This document shows, in pieces, positions 1 through 11,047 of a stretch of DNA of 64,000 nt. Under the pieces are notes generated by a model. The model made no database searches, was not told where the DNA came from, and was given only the letters and a program-made list of their open reading frames with translations. Where the stretch lies: positions 31,552-95,551 of the forward strand of contig JADANN010000384.1 of assembly GCA_018806985.1 (NCBI GenBank), written 5' to 3'. Both the position numbers and the translations under genes were made by a program. Origin of the DNA: Angiostrongylus vasorum (lineage: Eukaryota; Nematoda; Chromadorea; Rhabditida; Metastrongylidae). Position 1 is the stretch's first letter. Each line of letters opens with the position of its first letter.

Positions 1-98
1 GCAAAGGCGAAGTGCTGGCAGAAACTGTTGCCTCCGATGCGATGCGCGCGCAGCGCCGTTGGACTACAGCGGAAAATTGCGGAGCGGGCGGCACCGTT
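1..98. other. GC-rich edge segment, unassigned
   Basis: These 98 bases are far richer in G and C than the rest of the window. They stop where the 2.5-kb flank module begins. The right-hand copy of the module is preceded by different, AT-rich sequence. It may be a different genomic segment or an assembly join. No gene is recognised. Confidence 0.4.
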
Positions 99-456
99 CA
101 GGCACAGTCCCTGCGGCCAAATTCTCCGTTGCTCAGGATTTCGTTAGAACAAGAACCTACAGCTTATTCACCTTTCGTTTAGATGTCATAGAAAAATTAT
201 CGTAAAGGCACTGTCATTACGTTCGAATCGATTGGAAGGTTCATATATTTTGGCCACTACGAAAACGCAACGCACGCGGTGACAATAATTCGGTATAGAA
301 ATTTTCCAACTTTTTCTTCAGAAGTTAAGCATTAAAGCTCTAGAAAACTTAACAAAGGACTGGTCGTACGCTACGCCAAGAACTTTGTGAATTACCAAGC
401 GAATTTCAAGACTACCCACTGAGAATAATTTTAGAAGTGTTGAACATTAATGAATA

Positions 457-900
457 TTGGTGAGGCACAAAATATTAATGGCAGTGTTAACTTTTTTATT
501 TACTGCATATTACAATACTTTACGGCAGGGTATTATGTGCGTTGCTATGATGCCCAGGTACTTGCAAAGCTCCGGATTGCAGGTGTCTGCGATTAGGAAA
601 TTCTTTTTACTCTTTCCAGTGGCTAACGCGTTCACCACCACACCGTGTGGGTTCTTCGTTTCGCCTGTCTCTCAGCTGGTTCTTTCGAGCGGTGCCATCA
701 GAAACCACCCGTCAACGATGATGATTTGGAGAGCCCAAACCTGCTATAAATCCAGTCAAGCTGATGCTGTATTCGAAATTTCAATGTTAACCCTTTTATT
801 TACTGCCTATTACAATTTTTCACGGTAGGGTGTTATGTGTGGAGCAACCCACAATGATGCTCAGATATGATGACAATGGTTCTTTAGCACAGTGCATATA
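457..900 (-). repeat. Two partial copies of dispersed element c
   Basis: Two blocks carry the same signature, TTTATTTACTGC followed by CGGCAGGGT(A/G)TTATGTG. The first continues through AACGCGTTCACCACC and CGTTTCGCCTGTCTCTCAG. Read on the minus strand the element has tRNA-like boxes (see 50490-50690), so it is probably a SINE. The two are repeated in the right-hand module at 61735-62120. Confidence 0.55.
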
Positions 901-1140
901 ATCAATAACTCTCAAAAGTTTTTAAAAAACTTCAGGCAGACACTATAATACTAAGCCAACAGAAAGTGATTATAGGAAGACTGTGCAAAAAATGCCGTGC
1001 ATTCCACAAGTCGTTCTCCTCTAAACACTCTTGAAAAAGGAAGGGAAACAGTGAAAGGAGTAGAATTACTAGTCAGATGAAATGTTCTGTTCCGAAATTG
1101 TTCATTAAGACATTTTGTAACCTTTAATTGATAAACTGTC

Positions 1141-1470
1141 CACAAACGTCCGTACTCCCAATATGGAGTCGCAATCGTTCCATCAAGTCGAATCTTCTTC
1201 AGTGGAGCACCCGTGAGGTATCCCTTGAGGCAACCTTATCCGGAGATACTCTTTGTTGTTGATAGTGATGGTCAGGCCATAGCAACATATTTCTATCCAT
1301 CCTACGACATTCAGTATTGTACTAGCTAGACACCATATCGTGTATAAGAACGACCGTGGACCATTGACACGGACCATCGGCCCTGAAGAAGGAAACGACG
1401 TAGAAACCTTAGCATAATAAACCTCTTTATCAACGTCGTGCTAGCTCACTGAGAAAAGAATACAAATTGA
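1141..1470. mobile_element. Truncated hammerhead-bracketed element, left copy
   Basis: This is the counterpart of the element at 62397-62812, but its first end, with the better hammerhead, is missing. The other end remains: CTGAAGA at 1383-1389 and GAAACCTT at 1403-1410, followed by AGC. The core has the hammerhead layout but a weak stem II and CC where CG is expected, so it is probably inactive. Confidence 0.55.
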
Positions 1471-2754
1471 TTAGTCATCATAATTACTGATGATTACTTT
1501 GGAAAAGTCATGAAGATTCGATGGCTTAGACGAAATTTGAACAAGTAGTGGAAAATGTAGCTTTTGCAGCACCCATTTTGCAGTCCTCTTAATCACACCA
1601 GAACAACTGTGAAGCACAAATACTGGAGCGTAAAGGTGCTGAGAAAAACTTGCAAGAATGTCTAGCATTTCGTGAGTGATCGCAATTGAAACACTCATTA
1701 AACAGGATCCGTCAAGGCAATACAATTATGAGGTAAGATCACTAGTAGACAAAACTGCCTAGTAGCAAATTTGATCTTCCTTGTAGACGAAGAAGGAGCG
1801 TGTCGCTGCGATCGGCTTTTTAACGGAGGTTCAGTTTCTTTTTCTCATTTCAAAGGGTTTCTGGGCTCCTATTAAAATGCAGCATATTAGTGCGACCTGA
1901 CAGCACTCCATGTTCTGATGTAGCTGCCTTTCGTCGACGCGGTTCTTTAACCTTCCAGTGAAATTCTGCAGACGAGCTTTTTAAGGCTACGGAGCAACAT
2001 GATCATCAAAGGAGAAGATCTCGCAGCCGCATTATATTGAAAAGAAAAGACGAAAAGGGCTAAATGGATGTGATTTCCGCTTCTTTTGGAATTTGCTGAT
2101 GAGATGTTGCTTGTCGAAAATTGTGGTCATTTTTCGTGATTCGATAAATCCATCGATAGAGTTTTTCCTCAAATTGCATCGCTTAACGACGGCATTTTTC
2201 TTGATTTTGGAATTTCGTTAATTGTGAGAAAGCTAAAATTGTATGGCACTGTAATAAAAGTGAGATGGCAGAGACCAATTTAGGCCGTAGCAGTTCGGGA
2301 AATCAACTCATTCGATGAATTATTTTTAAGCAATCGTCCACCCATACGTCGATCTCACTCAAAATTTGCCATACTTGACACTTCATCTATCGATTTCTAT
2401 GTGTTCCTGAATAAGAGAGTCCTCAATGTGAAGGACGACCACAATGAAGACGATGATTCGAAGATATTCGTTTTAATCTAGCAGTTCTGGAAAATGTAAA
2501 ACTCCTGGAAATGTGAAGAAGGTCTTTGTATTTGTGATGCATGTTCCGATGCAAGCAGTGTGTTCGGAATTTTAGACGCCTTCAGTGAGCAGTCGAAATT
2601 TTTGAAAAACTTAGCCTGCATTTCGACTTCAGTACGCTTTGTATGGCTCCAAATAATTTCATTTGAAAACTTCCATAACAGTTTTCACTAGTTTGCCAAA
2701 ACTCTGAACTTCAGGTGTTTGATTTCCTTTAAAGGTAGGATGACCTACGCGGAC

Positions 2755-3046
2755 ACTAAAGGACGCGTGTGGCGCAACGGTTGGAGGCGCCACTGCGACA
2801 CATACGTAGAATCGTTCCCTGCGCGCATGGCCCACCAAGCCGTACATCACTCCGGAGTAGGCTAATTGGTACCAGACTTGTCTGGAAGGATAGCAGCACC
2901 GGCGCGATAGATCGGTAGGCCGCCGCAAGTCATTGTAAAGCCAAGATATGCATTCCATCGACCTCCAACAATACTTAATGAAGTCGAATGCATGGCGCAT
3001 CCCTAAAGGGATTGATCAGTGCCGAGAGTTTTATTATTTTCATCCT
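2755..3046 (+). mobile_element. tRNA-derived SINE, family a
   Basis: The start resembles a tRNA A box (GTGGCGCAACGGTTGGAGGC). The body has the family signature TTGGTACCAGACTTGTCTGG and the 3' part ends in a GATTGATCA...GAGAGTTTTAT tail. At least seven related copies lie in this window. This one sits where exons 1-2 of gene relic F would be expected. Confidence 0.7.
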
Positions 3047-3295
3047 TAACAGCAGAGTCATGCCAACGGCCGTTTCCGATCCTATACTCGCAGTCATTTT
3101 TTTGGCTGCTCACTTTTAAAATTATCTAACAACAATTTTCCAACATGTAATGTTCGCTCTATAGATTCAAGGTGGAAAGAAAGAATATACTCATACTACA
3201 ACGAAAATATTGCAAATCACTTAGCATTTCGGCATAATTCCATTGCGATGAAAGCAAAGCTGATTTCAAGGAAAGCGCATGGATAGCTATAATAA
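3047..3295 (+). pseudogene. Relic F of the secreted-protein family: exon 3 scrap and intron 3
   Basis: About 60 bases align with exon 3 of copies A-C: the AACAGCA...GCC.CGGCC...GATCC.ATA...TCATTTT pattern, ending near the conserved CTCACT. After it the sequence follows intron 3 of copy A (GATTCAAGGTGGAAAG, then TTGCAA.TCACTTAGCATT). A SINE bounds it on the left and an RTE LINE on the right, so exons 1, 2, 4 and 5 are absent. It is clearly non-functional. The match rests on a visual alignment; the intron match beyond the exon makes chance unlikely. Confidence 0.65.
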
Positions 3296-3507
3296 ATAGT
3301 GTCAAGGAATTTGTTGGCTAGAACGTTCAGAGCCCAGCAAGCCATACGTGGGTATCAAAATGCTAAACACGGTAAAAAAAAACGGGCCTCATTCCCTCTG
3401 ACCCCGAAAAAGACTCCCAGTTTCTCAGCGTTGGGTAGGACAAGTACGGAGAGGATGCTGAAGTCTCAGGGCCAAAGCTGCCTGGATTACAAAGAACTAT
3501 GGAGATG

Positions 3508-4240
3508 ATCTGTATCTACAATGCACGTGCACTTGCCCCCGAGTCCTCGATAGAAGACTTGCTCATGCAAGCAAGAAGGATAAGGTACGACGTCATCTGG
3601 GCTGGCCGAGACAAGGCGACGCCAGCCTTTCAACGCCGTCTATGACACCGGAGAAGAACTGTTCCACGGAACACGCGAGAGTGGAGTTTTCGGCTGCGTC
3701 GGCGTTCTCGTCAACGCGAGTTGATCCATGAACATTCATTCATTCGAACATATTACAACCTGAATCGGACGTTTACGATTAAGGAGATGTGGATCAATAC
3801 CGGCCTTGACAATCTTCGTCGCTTACGCATCGACGTCAAACTATAACGAAAAAAAAAGAAGTCGGAGCGTTCTATATGGATTGGAGAAGTTCTACAGAGA
3901 AGACCATACATTCTTCAAGGTCATCATTGGAGATTTCAGTGCCATGATTAGACCAAGAAGAACGTCTGAAGAACGTCACATTGGGACCCATGTATTAGAA
4001 TGGAATGAACAGGGTGAGCGGCTGTCTAGGGTTTATCGTGGTGATCAAAGACCATCCATAGTAACTCGCAGTTCCAGAAGTCCCCACCCTCAACGCTGGA
4101 CGTGGGAGTCTCCCAATGGAGAGTACCATAACGAAATAGACCACATTATAGTAAATAGAAGGTTCTGCCTAACGGATGTCGCAGTTGACCCAAAATTCTA
4201 CACGAGATCAGACCACCGTCTTCTTCCTGCTTGATTCTAT
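3508..4240 (+). pseudogene. RTE LINE apurinic-like endonuclease domain, broken
   Basis: The frame passes through ICIYNARALAPESSIEDLL at the domain start, then GVLVN-like sequence, then a continuous stretch at 3806-4234. That stretch holds VIIGDFSAM, NEIDHIIVNRRF and SDHR, which match the conserved GDFN, DHI and SDH segments of the exonuclease-endonuclease-phosphatase fold used by RTE and L1 elements. In the family this domain nicks target DNA. The usual N of GDFN is S here, and there are stops between 3640 and 3800. Confidence 0.8.
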
Positions 4241-4399
4241 TTCTCGCGGAAAGGAGAAAAAAAGCCGCTAAATTCAAAAACCGAAGTCCCAGAACCACCG
4301 CAAACTGGGACTTATTCAATTCATTAGTCGGCTGTTAGGAGGATGCCGTTGTCGATAACATCGACGAATAATACGATCGGCTCATTCAACATCTTCACT

Positions 4400-6400
4400 T
4401 TAGCGCTATGAAAGCTGGAAGTTCGAAAGTCACCAAGAGACGCCTGTCTCCAGAAACATTCGAGCTGATACGCCAGCGTGGAATCGCACGAACTGCAGAC
4501 AACCGCGAAATGACGTCCGAACTTGCAAAACAATGCAGACAGGCGATAAAAGAAAATCTTAAGCAGAGAAGAGTAGCAGTAAGCGTAGAAGCTGCAGAGG
4601 GATGGGAAATGCATTAGCAAAGCCCACCAAAGCTTCGCCAATTACAAGTCCAAGATGATTGCACTCCGACACCCAGACGGAACAGTTACAACGTCGAGAA
4701 AGGCAATGGAGAAAACCATTCACAAATACTACTCAGATCTCTTCGATAGCCATCTCCGACCTCGCCATATGAAATAAAGGAGGGATGGTGATATGTTGTA
4801 GCACCAGTTCTCCCTGTCCGAAATCCGACATGCCACTTCGTCGGTGAAAAAATCGAACAACACTCATGTCTGGACAGGATAAGATTAGAACACCTGAAGA
4901 ACCTTCCGCCAGTCCTCGTAAACACACTGGCTCGCCTCTTCACACGTTACCTGTCTGAATGCAAGGTCCCTACTCAGTGGAAGACCAGCAAGGCCGTGTT
5001 ATTGTTCAAGAAAGGGTGACCTACACGATATCGGCAACTATAACCCAATCTGCTTACCGTCTGTCGTCTACAAACTTTTCACTCGAGTCATCCTAAACAG
5101 GATTGAGAGAGCACTGGACGAAGGACAGCCATGTGAGCAAGCAGGGTTTCGAAAAGTATTTAGTACGATGGACCACATCCACACGATAACGAGGTTCATT
5201 GAAGTATCGCGAGAGTACAGAAAACCGCTCTGTCTCACTTTCATCGATTTACAGAAGGCCTTTGGTTCAGTTGAGATGGAAGCAGTCTTGGAAGCCCTTG
5301 ATAGTCAAGGAGTCTCTACTCAGTACATAAAGATTCTTCGTGAGCTGCACAAAAATTTCACAACTAGGATATCACCATTCTACAACGATGTTAACATTCA
5401 TTTTCAGAAGAGGGGATTAGGCAAGGCGATAGCATCTCGACAAAATTATCTACAGCCACCGTCCCAGTACCTCATGCGCACATTTGGATGGGATAACATG
5501 TGAAAATCGATGGTCGGCAGTTACATCATCTTCGCCTTGTTGATGACATCGTCCTTATAACACCAAACATTAGCCGAGCGGAACATATGCTTGCCGACCT
5601 TTAATAAAGCCTTTGGAAAGATTGGTCTTTCGACTAAATCTCACAAAAACGACGTTCATTAAGAACGGATTGGTATCGCATGCCCCATTCACGCTCAACG
5701 GAACGAATATCTCCGAATGCTCCAGTTACATCTATTTAGATCGGGAATTCAATATGATAAACGACCTAGCTGCAGAGCTGAACAGAAGGAAACAGCGACT
5801 TGGAGAGGTTTCAAGAGCATCGAGGGATGTACTGAAGAGAACAAAGAACACCCGCCTCCGTGCCCACCTTTTCGACTCAACGGTACTTCCTGCCCTAACG
5901 TATGCGTCAGGAACTTGGTCGCTGCGTATGCACGATGAAAGATCACTCTGCGTTATCGAACTCGCAGTCGAATGGACGTTGCTAGGAGTATCCCGTTTCA
6001 CAGAAGTAAGGGATGGGATCCGATGCTCCGATCTGCGTCAACTATTAAAAATCAAAGATGCCGTTCTGTATGCCAAGCAGTCGAAGATAAGTTGTGCCGA
6101 ACACTTAATGCGTATGAATGACAACTGAAGGAGAAGAGCCGGTAGTGACTGGATTCCTCGGGATGTCAAAGGCACTACAGGAAGGCCACCGACCCGATGT
6201 CCAGACTTTTCACAAAGAGCCTTGAAGAAAGATATGATGCTCGACGAGTCCCTAGAGCGAGCAGAGCCCCACTGGGCTACTACTGTACGCGACAGGGAAA
6301 AATGGAAGATTTACTGGCGCCCGCTTGAGTCACTCGACGATGAGTCACTCAGATTCCCAACCCTTATTAGAAATCTTTATCGCCGATGTTGCTAAACTTG
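4400..6400 (+). pseudogene. RTE LINE reverse transcriptase and C-terminal region, broken
   Basis: Pieces in different frames cover the linker (4408-4617), fingers and palm. They include LCLTFIDLQKAFGSVE around 5230 (motif A; the usual D of KAFDS is G) and TTRISPFYNDV around 5360. The catalytic box is at about 5537, where HHLRLVDDIVLITPN stands in place of the usual F-A-D-D. The C-terminal part at 5613-6128 holds ISECSSYIYLDREF and RLRAHLFDSTVLPALTYASG, followed by GRPPTRCPDF-like sequence and a final EKWKIYW. Changed catalytic positions and at least five frame breaks make it non-functional. Confidence 0.85.
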
Positions 6401-6408
6401 CACTCAAA

Positions 6409-7806
6409 AAGCGACTGTTTTTTTCAATGTGCAACTTTTAGAGGAGAGTGGTATAGACGTGTTTATGCTACGTAACAGGAGTAAGGCTAGATGGATTGGG
6501 CACTCATCACTGTGTAGAGCACATCTTTGAAAAAGATTAATATTATTAATCCATACTTTCATAAAATCTTACAAAGTTTTTTACTTGACAAACCACCAAC
6601 TTGTACAACGAACACCGGCCAACAGTTCATCCTTTTCGTTTAGGATGGGTCATCAATTCTCCTCATTTGTACGAAATTTGTACTTTTTACCCATAACCGG
6701 TACTTAGAACGCCCAACAATATTCAATACCAAGTCATAGTAGAATAATCAATTTTTTTTACTTTTTAATCTCTATTGTCCACCCAACAATTTACCTCCTC
6801 GTTGTGGCTGAGTGATGTACTTGGGTGTCGGGTTGCTATTCACAGCGGAAGTGGGATTCATGCCTTCAGCAGAGTCTCCCAAGCTGAGAACGAGTTTGGC
6901 GTTTTCACCAGGATGCCCAGCGAAGAGTAAACCAATAGTATGATCCAGCACACTCTTGTTATCAAACTAGTCGCATGGTGGCAAAGCTCCCTCTGATCCA
7001 CAGGACTCCCTGTGGTAGTGACGACCTGGTGCGGACTTTGGTTAGGATGACCTCGGAACTCCAGGAAACTCCAGGAAACAGCTGCTAGACGAGGCTAACG
7101 CCGAAAAAATAGAAACTATGCTGGAGCCCGCCCAACCAATGAGGACGGGTCATCTAAGTGTCCAAGTATACAAGTAGTCCCTGTTGTAGTAACATACAGT
7201 ATGCGATTTCCAACTGTGATATAAGACCCTCAATTCGATGGTCTGCAGTGCATAAATGGATCATATTTCTGCCACGAAATAATAAAACAGTAGAGAGGTA
7301 CGAAAAATATGTGATGGAACTGAACAATAGAACGAAAATCTCAAGAAACTAGTGCCTCCTTTACCGGGCCTTGATTTCAGTGAGCATTCCGATTTCGCTT
7401 CAATAACACGCAGTTCGACGAGCACGACAAGCGCCAGTGACGACGCATTGTCGTGAAAAGGTGAATCTGCTCTTAGAAAGATACGTCATGCGTTCGACTT
7501 CATTGAGCATCGGAGAGGTGACTGAATGCAAATCTGCTTTAATATAAACAATGACCTGGGGCGGACTGCCGGTGTTCAGCTCCGCGTCTTCCTTTGCAAA
7601 TCGGACCAGTTAGCAAAAATGACTGTTAATATACATGCAAAGGTAAGCAGTATAATTACAATATTTCCAGTTTTAGTGTACAATCATGCTGCTGCCATAA
7701 CCAGATGGAGTTTTTAACCACAATATGTTTACTTTTTTGTCCAAGTATTCAACCACTCCATCTGTAGTTAAGCAGCATTCACTTATACTACCTGTCCCCT
7801 GTTTAC
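6409..7806. repeat. Duplicated 1.4-kb block (pair with 23861-25255)
   Basis: The block starts GCGACTGTTTTTTTCAATG and runs colinearly with 23861-25255 in direct orientation, with scattered substitutions and small indels. Both copies contain one R370 repeat. No frame stays open in both copies, so no gene is called. It separates the LINE from the PLE scrap at 7.8 kb. Confidence 0.8.
6785..7160 (+). repeat. Dispersed repeat R370, copy 1
   Basis: Begins with a TTTACCGCCTC-like start (here TTTACCTCCTCGTTGTGG) and ends near GAGGACGGGTCATC. The same sequence of about 370 bp occurs at 10150-10530 (-), 15518-15890 (+), 24232-24605 (+) and 51870-52233 (-), with partial copies at 41840-42040 (+) and 47200-47385 (-). 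It has no visible tRNA boxes and no autonomous coding capacity. Confidence 0.7.
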
Positions 7807-8070
7807 TAGTACGCGTTATTAGTAGACGCGTTACGTAGACGTTCTTGGAACATTTGAGTGTTCGTGAGGTAAGATGGAATATGTTTAAGCAATGAGTTAG
7901 TATTAGGCTGATAGCAGAGGCGATGTCGAGGCTCATAGAGGTCGCATGCTATCCTACGCACGGTTGTTTTAGAAATGGGCTGTGATGGTGGAAAGCTTTG
8001 GCCAAATTCCAATACCCAAAGCGCACTCTCAGGTATTGTCATGTTCCCAAGTACGGCAACTCTAAACTTT
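7795..8070 (-). pseudogene. Penelope-like element scrap with internal deletion
   Basis: On the minus strand the frame reads MTIPESALWVLEFGQSF and KTTVRRIACDLYE. This resembles the PLE N-terminal region at 34720-34810 (TLPDGARSLLELGPSF). It then jumps to LLKHIPSYLTNTQMFQERLR, which matches the mid reverse-transcriptase segment LLKYIPANLTNTQMFLDRLR of the PLE at 34200-34300. Hundreds of residues between the two are missing. It is a decayed relic. Confidence 0.7.
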
Positions 8071-11040
8071 TTTGGTGCATTATCAACCGTATTTTGACTG
8101 CTAGCATCTAAACAACATTATGTCTTCGAAATACCTCCTCATCTGTAGGGAAGGGAAAGAAAGAGCCCTTCAGTTAAGTTCCTTTCGGCACCTATTTTTT
8201 ACCGTCATTCAGTCTTTTCTTCTCTCGTTATTTACCTACACCAGAGAAATCAAAGAGAAAAACCAGCATTTTAGATGGCAATAGAAATTTATTTACCTTT
8301 CAAGAACACGAAAAAAATTTTGTGGAAACTTTACCTCACAATGATTCTTCCAAAATTACATCTTAGTAATTCACTTAAGATCTCGCTTCTAATCTCGATG
8401 ATGAAACGCTTTGAACCATGCGGTATGTGTCTTTGTTTGAAGACGATTTATTTCCCTCTTTAAGCAAAACTAACGTGTGAACTTGGCAATAATTCCATGC
8501 AAATAAAGGTATCTTGCTGCTGCAGAAAGATCTGAAATCCGATGAGGTATCGGAGACGTTGGAAGGAGACTACCGTGCTCTTTTTTGCAAAAACATAATA
8601 GTTGCTTTTTTCAAATCTGTTTACGAGATTGCTTAGGTTCAAATTTGATTTAAGAAAAAAAAAGAAAAGCCTCCGACGTAGACCAATCCTTAAAGAATGC
8701 GCCATTCATGTGTTTCCATCAAGAATTGCTAGAGGTGACTGATTGCAAAATTGGCGTGCAAATGACTCTCATTCAGCTCTGCTATATCTCACGTGAGTGT
8801 GGTAGCATGCGTACCATAAAGGGTAGGACTTCGTCAACTCAGTGGATATGATCGAACCGAGGTCTATGTGTCTGTGTGTGCAACACGGCAACTTTACTCA
8901 TTTCGACATACGCGAAAATTCGGTAGCATGGAGTTTTTCGCAAATAGCTGCCTGATTACGGTAGCGTGTGTAAAAAGCAAGGAAAACTTTGCTGCGACAT
9001 CGTTCAACGCTCAGAAATTCATTAAAACAATACGAATCTGCCCTAATCAGGTTTTTTTCATAGCTCATAGAAAACTCATAAAATGACCGACGATTCCACG
9101 GCGCGGGCTGTGTTTTTGATTTGGAATGCGAAAGAGGAAAAACTTTGAAACAAAACGTACGGCCCGGAGAGTCTTCAATACGCACTGTAATGGAGTGGAA
9201 GGTTCCCATCAACCACCGACTAATGCTGCCGGCATGGTCCCGGAAGTTTCTTACAGAGAAATTATGACCGTCTTTTTCAGTCCAGAAATGTTTTTTAAAA
9301 AACATCAGAGCCAAGTTACTGTCATGTAGGGCAAGCTAATGAGCGAGTTCGCTGTTAATCACTGAGGAAAATCTTGGAAAATACGCAAACATTCAGAGTT
9401 TGAGACGGAATTTATCATTATTGGAAACGTTTCTTTCTTTGCAGTAGTCATTTTAAATAAGTCCTAACGTCTTCAGCATAATTCCAGCATATAGAAACCA
9501 AATGAAGAGAAAGGGCCTAGAAAAAAACCTTAAAAGAACATGTAACATTTTGTAGAGGATCGTCATTGCAGCATTTCTAGGATTTAACGGGGAAGAAATA
9601 TAATTGTGATTCAAACGAAATGATCGTTTCACTGTACAGAACAGTCGAAAAACAAATTTTATTTTTTTCTGCGCACGAAGGAGAAATGTGGAGGCTTAGA
9701 CGGTGGTCCATAAACAATTGCCTCTAATAGGAACTTGAAACGTTTAAAAAGGTTTGCAGAAGATGATACAACATAGTGTCTCTACGACCGCTTTCTTAAG
9801 AGGCGCCCAATTCTTTTGTCATTTTAATGCACTCTCGGTCGCATCAAAGTACAACGTAGTGCTACGGCCTAAGGAAGCCCAGAGATCAATTTCGTCAGAC
9901 TACGAGTCCAAGAACGCTTCGTGCTCTAATGAAATAGACTTTTGCGGATACGGTTCGTGAATGCCCCGTAAAATGCTGCAGATGAGCTTCTATATAGTTT
10001 CAAGCCGTTCTGCCGTCAAGGAAGACCTCATAATCACACCAAATCAAAATTAAAAATGAGAGAAACTGAATGAACGATTTTCACTGCTTAGGAGTTTGCC
10101 GCTGAAATTGTGGCATGTGGAAAGTTCTTCTTCGTTTTTTTTTACTCACTTGACACTTGAACGGCCCGTTTTCACTAGTTGTGCCGGCCCAGCATAATCA
10201 CCATTTTTCGGAGATTTGCTGGTTAAACCATCGTGGTTTCTTGGAATCCCAAGGATAACCTGGCCAATCTACCCTAGGTCATCACCACAACAGGCAGTCG
10301 CAGCCCTTGTGGATCAGAGCGAGATTTGCCACCATGCGACTTTGATACCAGGACGATGGTGGATCCTGGTATTGGTCTACTCTTAGCTAGGCTTCCTGAT
10401 GGAAACGCCGGACTCCTTCTCAGCTAGGGAGACCCTGCTGGAAGGACGAATCCCCCCCTGCTGTACATCGCAGTCCGATACCTAGGAACACCTGCCGCCA
10501 CGATGAGGCGGTAAACTATTGGGAGGTCTTCGTTTTTATCAGTCGATAAATTCATGGATAGATCCTCCTTTCAAAAGTGCGTCTTTAACGACGGCGTTTT
10601 GTTGCTCCTATATATATTTTATGAGTGGGAAAATGAAAATTTTTACGTTTGTGCAATAAAACGAAATGTTCGAAACCGAATTCAAACAGTAGCAGTTGAG
10701 AAATCAGCACATTCGTTGAATTTTTTTTAAAGTTGTCGCTTCCACGTACGTCGCTCTCTTTTAATGCTTGACATACGGTATTCCACTTTTGCCGGTTTCT
10801 GTATGCTTGGAAATGGCTTGCTTTCAGAACTGAGCAGTTTTGACCCACATAATACTTTTGGAAAGCTCGCTGAGTTCCAGAATGTCTTCCTTATGAATTG
10901 CATGACGCAAAAAAGTCTGGGAGAATATCTGTCTGTCCAATAAACTGAAGAAAAAAAAAGATTTGTTTTTAAGTGAACCTACCAATGTACAAAGCTTTCT
11001 AAACGCGTTCAGGTGTGATTTTGTTAACGTCGAACAGGCT
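8071..11040 (+). repeat. 5' flank module of gene copy A
   Basis: The stretch aligns in order with 50660-53480, the flank of copy C. The 9.7-10.9 kb part also matches both edge modules, for example GGAGAAATGTGGAGGCT at 9680 and 52555. An R370 repeat is inserted at 10150-10530. The short open frames are not kept between copies, so no gene is called. Promoter elements could not be pinpointed. Confidence 0.65.
10150..10530 (-). repeat. Dispersed repeat R370, copy 2 (inverted)
   Basis: This is the reverse complement of copy 1. On the plus strand it ends GATGAGGCGGTAAACTATTG. It interrupts the flank module of gene A. The flank of gene C carries an R370 in the same orientation at 51870-52233, but further upstream relative to conserved landmarks, so the two insertions are probably independent. 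Confidence 0.65.
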
Positions 11041-11047
11041 AGGAAGC

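Larger units (their letters stand above)
99..2578 (+). repeat. Left copy of a 2.5-kb flank module (pair with 61345-64000)
   Basis: The segment matches 61345-64000 almost base for base over its full length, in direct orientation. The left copy lacks about 84 bp near 1140 (a hammerhead-bearing piece, kept at 62397-62481) and about 105 bp near 1790. The last 800 bp resemble the 5' flanks of secreted-protein gene copies A (9.7-10.9 kb), C (52.5-53.4 kb) and, inverted, D (30.56-30.78 kb). It is therefore read as the upstream part of a gene unit whose exons are now mostly lost (relic F). Small open frames inside it differ between the two copies and are not treated as genes. Confidence 0.85.
3296..6408 (+). 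mobile_element. RTE-type LINE, 5'-truncated and decayed
   Basis: A single non-LTR retrotransposon with an endonuclease-like region followed by a reverse transcriptase and a C-terminal region. The reading frame is broken by many frameshifts and stops, so it cannot be translated whole. Compared with the second copy at 18790-19440, it lacks the extreme 5' part and starts near 3316. The 3' end is near 6400, where a different duplicated block begins. A LINE of this type would copy its RNA at a nicked target. This copy looks inactive. Confidence 0.85.

Noticed and set aside
457..828. 123-residue plus-strand frame near the left edge
   Set aside because: It spans two element c copies, and the frame is broken in the near-identical right copy at 61694-62120.
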